A DNA stretch of 64,000 nt, from positions 41,361,553 to 41,425,552 of the forward strand of contig NC_052354.1 of the NCBI RefSeq assembly GCF_009727055.1. The letters run 5' to 3'. Under the pieces are notes generated by a model. The model was not told the origin of the DNA, did not search any database, and saw only the letters and a list, made by a program, of their open reading frames with translations. Below are positions 1 to 12,059 of this stretch, in pieces (position 1 is the first letter of the stretch; each line of letters begins with the position of its first letter). The stretch comes from Benincasa hispida (Eukaryota > Streptophyta > Magnoliopsida > Cucurbitales > Cucurbitaceae). Both the position numbers and the translations under genes were made by a program.

Positions 1-90
1 CCCATATCCCACATATTTGTTGTTTGTAGAAATGGCAAAAACGTAGCCCAACCCACATATAAAAGATGTAAAATGTTACAGATGCTCTTG

Positions 91-225
91 CTATTGATAT
101 ACACTTAATACATTTGATACACTTGATACACTACTGATATACACTTGATACATTCGATATACTTGATACACTATTAATTTACACTTGATACACTCGATAC
201 ACTTGATACATTACTGATATGTAAC
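91..225. repeat. 40-bp tandem repeat (about 3.3 copies)
   Basis: Units begin at 91, 131 and 171, with a partial unit at 211 (ctattgatat, ctactgatat, ctattaattt, ttactgatat). Inside each unit a 10-bp word, acttgataca, recurs, so this is a two-level minisatellite. Nothing suggests coding. Confidence 0.85.
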
Positions 226-2768
226 CCCCAAAAGTTCTCCCTAAGGATTCTCCGAGGTGGAGTGAATTGTGAATGCCGGCCGAGGTGCTTGGAAGTAAGG
301 ATTGCGTTGGCCTTAGGAGAATTTGAGGAGGAAAGCTTGAGTTGGCTAAGTTAAGGATAGGTATGCTTTAGAAGGTAGATGCATACAAAGGTACTTAGCA
401 TGGAAATAAATTGCTAAGTGTTTCCAAGAGGGGGCAACCATGCGTTGGAGGTAGTCCAATAGAGGAAGAGTGCATCACACCTCGAGGTAGCGTGGTAGGT
501 CACATGGGGATATGAGCAAGGGAAATACATGAGATGGTTGGCCAAGCGAAGTAAAGGTAAGGAAAAGCCAAGAGGCCATGCCTTGAAGGCATGGTTAAGA
601 GGATGCTCAATGCATAGGTAGGAATTAAGGAATTCAGGCATGGAGAAGACTATCTTTGGAGGATAGGCAAAACATGAGACAACACCTTTGGAAGGGGTTA
701 CAACAAGAAACCCTAAGGAAGACCAAGTGGAAGCATACCCTAAGAAAAATAGACTACTTGGACGCATAACACAATAAGAACCATAAAAATTATGCTTTGA
801 ACTCAAGTAAAGAAACCATGTTTTGAGGAAGAGTTTAAAAACTAAGGAAGGAGAAAAAGAGGGGAAGTTGAACACATGGCAAGGGCTACTATGTGTCCAA
901 AGAGGCCTTAGAAAAGGTAGGATTGAGGCACCATGCATTGAGGAGATGTTACCTAAGGAGCAAGGCCAAGTAGAACATGCAAGACAACTCAAACAAGCCT
1001 CATGCATTGAGAATTATTCAACAACCATGAGTTGAGGATTTAAAGGAAAGGAATGGCCAAGAAAATAAGCTATGTCTTGAGGTGAAAGAAGCTCATTTTG
1101 AAGGATTTAGCTTGAGGAAGAGGCAAGCCATAAGTTAGTTGGCTTGCTATAGAGGTTAGATTGGCTTAGAGACATGTCATGCATTGGGAAGCTTAAAACC
1201 TAGTGATGCTTGAGAGCAAAAGAACATCCATGCGTTGAAGAAAGCTTCCATGCATTGAAAGAGAAATGTTGGGCAGTGCAAGACACATAATATGGCTAAA
1301 GCATGAAGTGACATGATAAGAGTTAGCCAAATAAGAGGAAATTGACAGCTAGGGAGGTTACATGGCAAAATTAAGGAACCTGAGATTCATGCAAAATTCT
1401 CTATAAACATGAGCCGTGGAAAGAGAATCGATTTGGCCCTTTTTACTCAGTCAAAAGAGGTGATATCAGAGCCATCTACAAGGAGGTGAATGAGTGGGGA
1501 AGAAAATATGGGGCTGCTGAAAGAAACCCCATATTGGGCCTGCTGAGAGAATCGGTTTGGCCCTTTTTACTCAGCCAAAAGAGGTGATCTCAGAGCCATC
1601 TACAAAATGAATGAGTGGGGAAGAAAATATGAGACTACTGAAAGAAACCTCCTACGAATTGATGCTGAAAATTAAAAAAATCAAGGTAGTGCAAATTCTC
1701 AATTCAATCGAGCAGTCCATGATGTTTGATGAATTTCAAGAGATTCAAGAAGAATTAAGAGCTCTAATATTGAGGTAAATTATTCCAAAGGATATATAAG
1801 AAGTTCTTAGAAGAAATTTTCAAATTTTAATGAATAGATTTTGAGTTATATGTTCTGAAATTTGAACCTAGGATTTAGGTGATGAATAAGCAAGCAACTG
1901 ACTAAGGGTTGAAAGAAGAAAGCGGTGTGATCATTTGGCTTGTACTAAGAAGGAGATTTTAAACTAAGTTACATCTCTTTGAGTGTAGAATATAAACCTG
2001 GGCTTCCATGACAAGATTTGACCAGAAGGATACCCAAAAGTGAAGGGAACTCGATGAAGGTCAGAATTCGAAGCACCTAGAGCAGGCTGAGATATTTGGA
2101 ACATTCTGAGCTCTAGAAGAAAAACTAGAGGCTCAAATTTAAAGGTAAGGTTTATGAGACAATTCTTAACAAGTTTTATGAAGAAAGTTTTGTCTAATTC
2201 GAGCTGGAATGGATGCTATAAGTATTGGAAAATGAAGAAAAATAGAAAGGGACCATGCGTCCAAGAATGGACCCTGCGTCCAAAGAGAGACCCTGCATCC
2301 AATAAGGGACCATACGATCAACTATACTACAGAATGAAGGAGTGTGTGTTGGTCTAAGGGATTCTCAAGGCCTAAAAGGCTAGGAAAGGAACTAACTAAG
2401 TGCGAGTGGCTTCTAACTTTTAAAGTATTTCGATGTTTATGCTTTTACTAGTTTCCAAGTTTTAGCATGTTTGGAAATGACTAAGTATAATATTTTTTAT
2501 AAATGAGCTCATAACATGCTCTAGATGAGTTAGTTTTCATTAACTAAGTATTCTTATATCTTCAAGGTATGCTTATATACAAATGTTTACTAAAGAGTTC
2601 CTTCAAAACATTTTCATGTTTAGTGACGAATGACTTACTCCAAGAGTTTTAATGCATGACTTATATCGAATAGTTTACTTACGAGTTTTTATACATAATT
2701 TCATTTGAAAGATGTTAGCTCAAATGTTTTAGAGCATGATGTTTCAGTATATGGTATTTAGAGTGTGC
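226..2768. other. Repetitive non-coding region of unknown class
   Basis: No convincing gene. The long minus-strand open frame at 414-1007 has low-complexity composition and no recognisable domain. A word of the form ccatgcRttgagg recurs irregularly at about 438, 576, 817, 930, 1000, 1024, 1175, 1230 and 1250. A second word, gaccctgcgtccaa and variants, recurs four times in 2250-2320. Two tgatatcagagcc-like strings, resembling primer-binding sites for initiator-Met tRNA, sit in a duplicated block at 1421-1640. I infer an old LTR-element leader or LTR, but no boundary could be set. Confidence 0.5.
1421..1660. repeat. 124-bp direct duplication containing PBS-like string
   Basis: The block starting agagaatcgatttggccc near 1422 recurs near 1546 (agagaatcggtttggccc), an offset of 124 bp. 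Both copies run through tcagagccatctaca and gtggggaagaaaatat. The first copy has tgatatcagagcc and the second tgatctcagagcc. Confidence 0.8.
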
Positions 2769-3762
2769 TGTCACATGGTTATTGGTTGCAACAACCGAAC
2801 GTGCGACACTTGGGTTGACTTGCTATAAAAAAGGCACCAAGTAAGCCTTTATGAAGAGCTTTTGCCTATTGAAGACACTTAGGTACATAAAGAGAGGTTT
2901 CAAGAGCGTTGGGCAAGTGAGTGAATTTGAGAGAATGGTTGAGAGCTTTATTGATGATCAACTCTTGGATTGTTTGTTGATTGTTAATTATGTACAAATG
3001 AGGGGTGATGGGCTATTTATAGCCTTGCCTTACTGACCTAAGGGGTTTAAACCGCCCTTGAGGGTCAGTTATTGCTCATCTTGAGCCTTATTAATGTGCC
3101 TTGGAAGGTTTTTGGGCCGTACTAGGCCTTTCTACAAGCATCCAAGTCTATACAAGAACTTTCTAGACTCTCCTAGGCTATTTTACAAGTCTATACAAGA
3201 ACTTTCTAGACTCTCCTAGGCTATTTTAGGCCATTATAGAGAAATCTAGAACATTCATGTGTGGTTTGGAGTTGGGATGTTCTAGCATGTCCATGAGCCA
3301 TCTAGAGTCATTCGACATGTTTTGGCTCTTTCAAGACCTTTCTAGAGGCTTTCGGGACTGTGTGGGGCTGTCTGGCCCATTCTGGCACTGTGTAGGCTTG
3401 TCTGGGTGCTTTCAGACATGTCCAGGCCATTCTAGAATGCATTGGCACTGTCTAGTGCCTTCTGAGAGACCATCCGAGGTTGTCTAGCCATGGGTGAGTA
3501 GTCTGGCCGTGTCTCAAGCATTCTAAAAGCTTTTGGAGCTGTCTAGAGATTTCGCATGTCTTCTAGCATCATCCCGAAGGGTTTTAGCCATGGGCGCGTG
3601 CATAAGGACTCGCATGCGCCTGAGGTGTGTGTGTGTGGCAATGCGCATATGCCTTGGCGTCTACCTCCGTGGGGCGCACGCAGGGACGTGCTCATGTCGA
3701 TCACTTACGCACGAGGCTTGTCGCCAAAAAGCCGTGCGGACGTGGTTGCTCGTGCATGTCTA
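2769..3762 (-). repeat. Element E, 3' LTR, distal part
   Basis: This is the continuation, beyond inserted element A, of the LTR that starts at 14334. It is homologous to E's 5' LTR at 15855-16072 and 20925-21393: both share ggttattg-ttgcaac, then tatgaagagcttttgcc, then ggaaggtttttgggcc. On the minus strand the LTR ends in GTGACA at 2769. It is broken exactly at 3762 by element A. With the proximal part (14003-14334) the LTR is about 1.33 kb. The short open frames here have no domain. Confidence 0.8.
3758..3762. repeat. Target-site duplication of element A (left)
   Basis: gtcta here versus gttta at 14003-14007. Five bases is the usual duplication length for Ty1/copia integrases. One mismatch is consistent with an old insertion. 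Confidence 0.7.
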
Positions 3763-5932
3763 TGAAGGAAATTGAAATCGAGATTTCCATGAGCAGCGGA
3801 ACAAGACTATTCCAAATTACAATCATGAATCAACAATACATTTATAGTCGATTTAAAAAAAATGGTTATACAATTATACAGAGAAATTACTGCATGAACA
3901 ATACAGAAGAACAGAGATCAAACTCTATACGAACATCGGCAAAAGCGTCTCCACGCTCCGATGCACAACTCTGATCGAACAATAGTAACATACGACGCTT
4001 GATTCACACGACAAACACTACACGAACACTTCGCACTGTCCTCAACGATCTCCTCGGTTACGAACTCCTCCGCAACAACGAATGACCTCCACAGCACCAT
4101 GGACGGCCTCCAGAAAACCTCGACGGTATCGATAGAAGTCTAACACACCAACAAGGTGACCTTTGATATTCTCGTGTGAGAATCCAGAGGTAGGCTCTGT
4201 TCGGACTTTGTATGAGGAAGACGAACGGAGGAAAGAACGACGCGTACACGACTGGGCAAGTGAGAAAACGGAGACCTATCGTAGTAGGTCGATGCCCAAT
4301 TGTTTAGATAAAACTATGCATCTTCTAGCAAAAGCTATGCGATCGTTTAGCTCGGTCTGTCGCGTAAAACTCTAACACGATCGTTTACCTTGGCCAACGA
4401 TCGTCTAGCAAAGCTATGCGATTGTTTAGTAAATACTGCACAGTCGTTTAGCTCGCACCTGCACGATCGTTTAGCTCATCTAGGCGTCGTTTAGTAAATC
4501 TGTATTTACTTGATGACTTCCTGAGTTCTTTTTGCCGGAGAAGAAACTCAAAATCCTTTTCAAACTTTGTAAAACTCTCTTTTCAAAATAGGAAACCACT
4601 TTCTTTTAAACTCACGGTTACATGATCCAAATACCACCCACTTCTTTGTTATTTAAAAAGAAAAAGAATTAATTAATATTATTATAAATATAAATGATAC
4701 CAACTTATCATACTATTTATTATAACCTAATAGTTTAATATTCATCTCATGAACATATATAACCATATTTTTTCTATTCCATGGTACTTAATGTAAATCT
4801 CATTTACATCAATCCTCCACTAAGATGTTATCTTATACATCATATCGATTAATCAATATATAATCAAAACCTCTTGTCAATTGAGCATTTCAAATCAACA
4901 CCAAGAACTGATCCTCAATAGAATCTAAGCTACCAAAGGACCTCATGGACCGTAATATCGAAGCTCAAACGGTACTGTGAATAACTGACTAAATCTTTAG
5001 TCACGGATCCACCATCCATTAACTACCAGGCACTCCCATAAAGACCGATAGCTGAACTCTCTCACTACAGATATATTATGTATCCATCTTAACCAATCAG
5101 CAGTGCGACAACCCTTCATAGATCGCTTGCCAGTATAGCTGTCCAAAAACCGTTATGCCCCTGTAGTACATCTGTCTCTTACGTACCATTTATCCCTCTC
5201 ATGAACATCAGTCATAGTCCACTATGACTGAGTCTTTCTCTTCCAAAGAGAGAAGCTGTGACCCACAGTTCAAGCCCCGGAATCCCCTTAAGGGGAGCAA
5301 TCTCTTCTACTTATCCTACTTCGGGAAATAATGATATTCCATCTTAATGGATTGAGTTTATCCAGCTCCCAGAATAGAACAATCCTAAAAAGGTAGGAAT
5401 TAAGTGGAAATTTTCCACTCTCACCCATACTAATCAAAGGACCGCCCTCAAAGCAGGGACTCACACAAACATTCCAGGATTAAGGTGTGTCACCTATGGT
5501 CGTTATTGAATGCAAGTCTCTATATACCATATGACTATATACAGAGTCTAGTCATCTCTGCGTCCAGCTCTATACAACAACTCTTATATAGGATACCCCC
5601 GCTCCAGCCTCCACACGAATGTCAGGATCTACCATTTGTGTAGTTTACAAAACATCTTGCAAACCTCTACAAAGCGGAGGCCGTATCCGTAGTGCACGAT
5701 CAGAGTATCCACCTTAAATCCTTATACTACATACCGATTTAGGTATCACTTAATGACATGATCCACTTGTATATCACCAATACATGCTTAAGTTCACATA
5801 AATAACACAAAGAGCTTTATTATATGAGTAATATGCAGAATATAAATAATCATATTACTTTCAATTTGCAATCGTGCATCTTTTACAAAACAATGAGACT
5901 CTGGGAATAATGTAGGCACACATATCCCAAAA
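3763..5932 (-). repeat. Element A 3' LTR
   Basis: Homologous to 12060-14002 and to the LTRs at 16073-18093 and 39795-41793. It has a run of acgatcgttta-type palindromic words at about 4270-4510 and a conserved tract near 5000-5700. It starts on the minus strand near 5932, where the usual TGTTGGG has decayed to a T-run followed by GGG. It differs from its partner LTR by many short indels. Confidence 0.8.
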
Positions 5933-6091
5933 ATTCACTTGTCCTAAGACTCGGGGACTAATGTACAATACAATATAAAACCTTAAATATACAATAAACT
6001 ATTCAACCCAGTAATCATTCCCACTACCCTAGACAAGATTTGCCGCTTCCCAATACTTCCATAATACTTGAAACACTTTATTAGGCCTTTG

Positions 6092-8755
6092 TTAAACTTG
6101 CAATGCTATCCCGTAGGACTCAGTTTTAGACTCCCATATCACACAAGCATATAGTCCCTCGTTCTTGAAAACATTGAGGATCGTCTTAACTGCCAATCCA
6201 GTGATCAAAATCACTGGATTGGATTGATATCGACTGACAATCCTTATTGCATAACAAATGTCGGTCTGTACACAACAATTGCATACATCAAGCTCTATAG
6301 CATAATCTAGAGAATCCATCTCATCTTTCAACCTCTTTAGTGTCTTATGACATTGCCTTAGTTAGAACGATTACATGCCTGAAAGTGTAACAAACCCCTC
6401 TTGGAATCCTGCATTCTGAACAACAATGATTTGATCTAATGAATATGCCTGAAATTAGGGCTAACCATTTTTCTTCGATCCCGAATATATCTGGATCCAG
6501 AAACATACTGTGCCTCACCATAATATCTTCATTTTAACTGATATAGCCAACTCTTAATGTCAGTCAGAATCCTACATCATTCCCAATGAGTAGATATCAT
6601 CACATACAGTACCAGGAAAGCTATGAACTGTTGATGATCTTCTTGTAAACACAAGCTTCAACGTTCTAGTCAAAGCCCAAACGACTTGACAACAATGTCA
6701 AATTAACTTGTCCTACGAGATGCTTGTTTCAGCTCATAAATGGACCATACTGTTTTTCAAAACTCTTGCTCTTATCTGGAATAGAACCCCTCTGGTTAAT
6801 CATATAGATGTCTCCTCAAGATTACCATTCAGAAAGTAGTCTGACGTCCTTTACCATATTTATTCATCAAAATGTGGTATGGTATAGAAGAATATTCTTT
6901 TCAGCTGACAACAGGTGAGAAAGTTTCCTCATAGTGAACTCCTAACTGGTATAACCCTTTGCCACGAGTCTAGCCTTAAAGGTTTGCACCTTTCCATCTA
7001 ACACTCTCTTTCACTATAGATCCACTTGCACCCTAATAGGTTTGACCCATCAGGTGAATCAACAAGTTCTCAACGTTTGAAGTTAGACTCATTTCTTGAT
7101 TCTTGGCCTTAATCCCATCATCTTCAATCTCCTCGTTGCTTCTTAAAAAGACAACGAATCCTCACCCATCATTCGCAATGACTCATTTTGGTTCAGTCAA
7201 ACCCATGTTAGTAATCCTGTTCATAACCCTCCCACTACGTCGAGGAAGTCTCAACCTTGAGTTGGTTGACTAACTTATGACCTAAACAACTTTTTGATCT
7301 GTCAGCCCGTTCATAACCTTTGTAGAAACCCTAGCAAGTCTCAAATTCACTTTGAATCTTCACGTTAAAATACGAGCTACTTCATGCTTAATAATCCCTC
7401 ACGGATTCTTCTTCCAAGATAGATACATTAGTTGGAAACCAACACCACTTCTTCTCACTCGGATCATAGAAGTATCCTCCTCTCGTTTCCTTGGAGTAGC
7501 CCACAAAGAGGCAAACCTTCGAACGCGGTTCTAACTTCTTTGGGTTAGTCGCTAGCACATGTGCCGGACAGTCCCAAATCCTAAAGTGGCATAAAATACC
7601 TTTACGGCCTTTCCATAACTTAATGGGTGTTTCAGAAACACTTTTCGAGGGAATGTTGTTCAGGATATAATATGCAGCCTGCACTACATAACCCCAAAAC
7701 GAGTTTGGAAGATGAGCATAACTTATCATAGACCGAACTATGTCCAACAAGGTTCTGTTTCTCCTTTCTGATACACCATTCTGCTGAGGTGTACCAGGGG
7801 CTAAGAATTGGGACGCAATCCCATGTTCTATCATATAGTTCTAGAATTGGAGGTCCATATACTCTCCACCACGATCAGATTGTAGTGTTTTTATCTTCTT
7901 ACCTAACAAGTTTTCAACTTCAGCCTTATACTCCTTGAACTTATCTAGGGCTTCAGACTTACGTTGCATTAGGATGAGATACCCAAACCTTGAATAATCA
8001 TCTATGAAAGAGATGAAATATTCATACCCACCTCGAGCTTTAACATTCATCAGACCATAGAGGTCTGAATGTATAAGCTCCAAGGCTTCCTTGGCTCTAT
8101 AACCTTTTCCAGTAAAAGGTCGTTTGGACATCTTGCCTTTAAGGCATGATACACATACCGGCAAGGCTTCTAAACTCTTTAGAAGTCCACTTTTCACCAA
8201 CTTCTCAATCCTATTGAGGTTTATGTGACCTAACCTTAGATGTCAAAGATGGGCGTTTTCCTTTGGAGAAACCTTTGGTTTTTTAGTTGTTGTTGCCGTA
8301 CTGAACATTTCAATGTTAAACAAGGCTTTTATGACTAACGGCCTTAGTACATATAAGTTATTTTCTATTGAACCATAACCAATATCCATTCCATTCTTGA
8401 AAATAAACACTTTATTCTCAGAAAAGGAGACGGTATAGCCTTGTTCAATGAGACAATAAACCGAGATTAATTTCCTCTTAATATGAAGAACTACAAAAAC
8501 ATTATCCAGTAACAGATAAAGTTTCTTGTCAACAAATAACTTCAGCCTGCCTACAACAACAGCTGAAACAACCTCACCATTACCGACTCGAAGAGTCATC
8601 TCTCCCTGTGGCAACATTTGCTAGGAACTAAATCCTTGGTAAGGGGAACAGGCATGATTGGTAGCACTTGAATCAAAGATCCAGGCAGAATCATCATTCT
8701 CTACTAGATATGTCTCCAAGACCAATAAATCACATTTACTGTCTTGTCTCCTCTT
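6092..8755 (-). pseudogene. Ty1/copia pol remains (element A)
   Basis: Broken polyprotein read right to left. The protease motif near 8670 reads WIFDSSATNH, where the usual Asp-Ser-Gly has become Asp-Ser-Ser. The pre-integrase/integrase zinc region (about 8600-8100) keeps the LGH His and the VCVSC cysteine pair. The integrase core (8200-7388) keeps HSDL, SDRGGEY and TPQQNGVSERRN, so D, D and E are all visible. It is split by a stop at 8243 (tga where element C has tgg) and another near 7841. RT (about 7380-6360) is badly frameshifted: the YVDD site at about 6594-6609 has lost one G. An RNase H scrap lies at 6331-6092. It cannot give a working polyprotein. Confidence 0.85.
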
Positions 8756-11700
8756 TTGAAGAGTAGTGGGATGGAGGTCGTTTGCCACGAAATTCGTTTC
8801 ACACGATTCTTTCCACTATAAATAATCGATCATTTTTAAAAGCTTTAAACGAAAATACTAACGAGTTGCTGAAAAGAAAAACACATCGACCTACGTTAGG
8901 TTTTAAGCAAATACCCATTGTAAAACAAAACAAATTCCAATAAGGTTTTAGTAAAACTTATATGAACCCCGTGTGACATCGAGTTTCGCAATGACACTTC
9001 AAAGGTTTAGGACAAAAGCTGTCGAAGGGAGGTCAGTTATCCCTCCTCTGAATTGAGAAGATCTCAACTAGTCATTAATACCAGAACAACTCTTGTTCCT
9101 ATAACGACTAGCCATCATTGATTTGGCCAAGAGATCATTAACTTTCTTAACAATCTCCCCTAAGTATGACCTGTCATTTTAAGCCCTAGAGGTTCGTCCC
9201 AAAAGACCAATCTGAAGGAAAAAAATCCAATTGGGGCAAAACCTAAAGCGACCCTATCCATTTCTGAAGTTCACCTTGATATTGACCAACTGCACAAAAC
9301 TCATCTGAAGGGGGCTACTCCAAAGGCGACACGAGGGCGTACAGAATGATCTCATGGTGTGAACCAATGATAGAGACCATAGGACGTGTTGGCACACCCC
9401 CTTCACCCACTTACTATAAATACCCTCTCTGTCTACCTTGATATTGACTCATGAAAACACCATCCGAAGGGGGATGCATTCTTGGACATCTCGAGGCCAA
9501 GCATGAATCTCACGGTGTGAACATATAGGGAGAAACATGAGTGGAATCATAGACATATCTGATATGCCTCCTCCTCCCATTGAGTATTTTATAACCTAGG
9601 GTTTAGCTTACTTAGAAAAAACACGGCTAAGGATTTTAACTAAGTGACTTTTAGGTTTTCCCAAGAGTAACTTTTACCTTGGATAGTTGAACAACTTTTG
9701 ATCATCATCCATTAAACTCTTACAGGGCGAGTGTCTCTGGTGGGTGTTACTTCAATCACTCGCCCCCCTCCGCCATTGCTTGATATGAAAATCTATCTAA
9801 TTTCATCTTTCCAAGTAGTATCTCAAGCGCTTTCAAGGCCCAACTCCTCTTTTTTTCCCTTTAGGCCCTGGTGTTTATCAGTCATTCCGTCAACGATTTT
9901 AAGACCATACAGCTCTAGGACAGTACACCCACTCCTTAGACGCAAGAAGGATACCTTATAGAATAGAGCTCTTGACCCAAACAAATTTAAATCTTTCTGT
10001 ATACTATCTTTGTCTCAACCAATTTTAATCCTATTTCCACTTAAATCCAATTTAAAATATGAGAGATATAAGACCTCCTAAGGTGGCTTCACGTTTTAAA
10101 TTTCTTTATTAAGAATCACATTCTCGACACTTAGGTTATCTCATCCAATTTTAAAACCCTTTTAAAAAACTTGCAGTTCACCTAAGTCCCGCATGCAACT
10201 CTGAATTATTGATTTTTAGGTCTAAATTTAGGCTTATATATACTACTGTAAGAACGGGAACGAACCACAAGCCAAAGCTAACACATGCAAGGCATTCAAT
10301 AACGCTTATAAACAGCCTAGGAAGTGTCATGCTTCAAGTATTGGTCCATTTCAGTTGCTGACTGGTCTTTATATAGACTCTTATACAAACGCATGAACAA
10401 GCAAGACATGCTTCCATTACGACCTTAGACCTATTACAATTAATGATAAAAGGATGATGCAGTGATAATGCTCAATGCATGTGTGACTTTTATAATTATC
10501 ATGAATTTTGCATTGTGCTTATTTTTCCGCCATTCATAATTTATTATTCTCACTCAAGCAGAATAGTTTTTTATTTCCCCTATCCATATTTTCCTTCACA
10601 GTGGGGTGATAGAAAAAAGTTGACTCTTTCTCTCTCATCTCTTAATGTGTTGTGTTTTCCTTTTCTAACTATATTTGACCAAATCTTTTTGATTCATTAT
10701 TTAAGTTTACCTATATTCTCATAATTAAAGAACTATTAAGTAGTCTGCAGTGGAAGGGCCCCCCGAGAATAAATTGCATTAACACTTATTTCGTAAGGGA
10801 AATAGCTAACTATTATACCAAAGCTAAAGAGTCTCGGTTTATCATAACATGTAGCAAAGCTTAGAGGATCTTTGCGTGTGAACTGCCCTGCAGAAGGTGG
10901 CAAAGAGCATCACTTCTCCATAACCATAACATGTGATAGTGTAACTAGAAAAACAAACAGATAAAAAGTGGGGGCTACATTTCTGATAAACGAACTCTCT
11001 TTTGCTGTATCTGATTATCCATTTCGTTTATCTCCAGAGTTTAACAATCGATCTAGCATCTCTATAATAAAAACGCATCGATACTAGAAAAATCCAATCA
11101 TCAGATCGTTGAGCTTTTACTAACGATCGTGTAACCTTTACTAAGGCGATGAGCCTGAAGTTTACACGTTTCTTAGCACGCTCGCCTTCCGCGATCATGT
11201 AGCGACTAACGATACGCCTTTTGGGAAAAACGAAAGCGAAGTTCACCATCTGTGCCCCGGCTATAAACAGATTTTGCTTTTAGCTAGCATATTCGTCGTA
11301 TCGTAACTAACCGCCGCGATCGTCATCAGGGTAGTAAAATCATTAAGTCGTTGTAATGACTAGGTGTTATAATTTTACATGATCGATTTCGTGTTTTGCG
11401 CGCTAGCGGACGGTTGCATCTACTTCAAACCGACGGACGCTCGCCACTGCTTCCCACTACCGCATCGCCCTTTCTTTATATATTTTCCTTCAGGGCTATC
11501 GCGCATCCGCCCTTTTTTGGCTATCTTAGCAACATAACATTTCCAAATTGCTACGTCGATTATGGTCAAACAAAGAACGATTTAAACCGAATATTTTGCT
11601 TAGCATTAGCTAACGATCGATTAGGAAAATACTACACGATGCATTCTAAAAAATTCTAAAACGATCGCGTTTAGCTAAAATCCCTATGATCGTTTACTTG

Positions 11701-12059
11701 AGGCTCACACGATCCGACCAACGCTTGGTCTTCCACTTCTGTGTTGAGAACTGCATCCATGGCGCCGAAGCTTTCATCATGGAAACGACTCAATGAAACT
11801 CGAAACTTTTCGAAGTTACAGACTTTCCATGAAAGTTAATTTCGCCCAAAAAATCACAAGGGGCCCTACAATTAACACTTTGTAATAATGAAACTTTAAA
11901 CAAAGGCAATTGAACCCGAATGTTCATCAAATTCATCCACAAATGCAAGAAAACGGTATACCACAATATGCGGAAACCCACTGCGACTGTTAAAAACAGT
12001 TCAATTCATCAGATTGTGATATTATTTGGAATATCAGAGAACGATGGCTCTAATACAAT
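8756..12059 (-). other. Element A leader region, no gag seen
   Basis: Between the primer-binding region (about 12045-12058, minus-strand TGTATTAGAGCC) and the protease there is 3.3 kb without a gag domain or CCHC knuckle. The part at 8800-9720 aligns with 35510-36480 of element C, including a duplicated block with cacaccgtgag-like words (seen here as ctcacggtgtgaa and ctcatggtgtgaa near 9340-9520). A cluster of acgatcgt-type words lies at 11050-11700. Open frames on either strand (for example 9731-9961 or 11396-11659) look accidental. Confidence 0.6.

Noticed and set aside
414..1007. 197-residue minus-strand open frame
   Set aside because: Composition follows repeated words in the DNA. No domain, no codon-use signal, no splice context.
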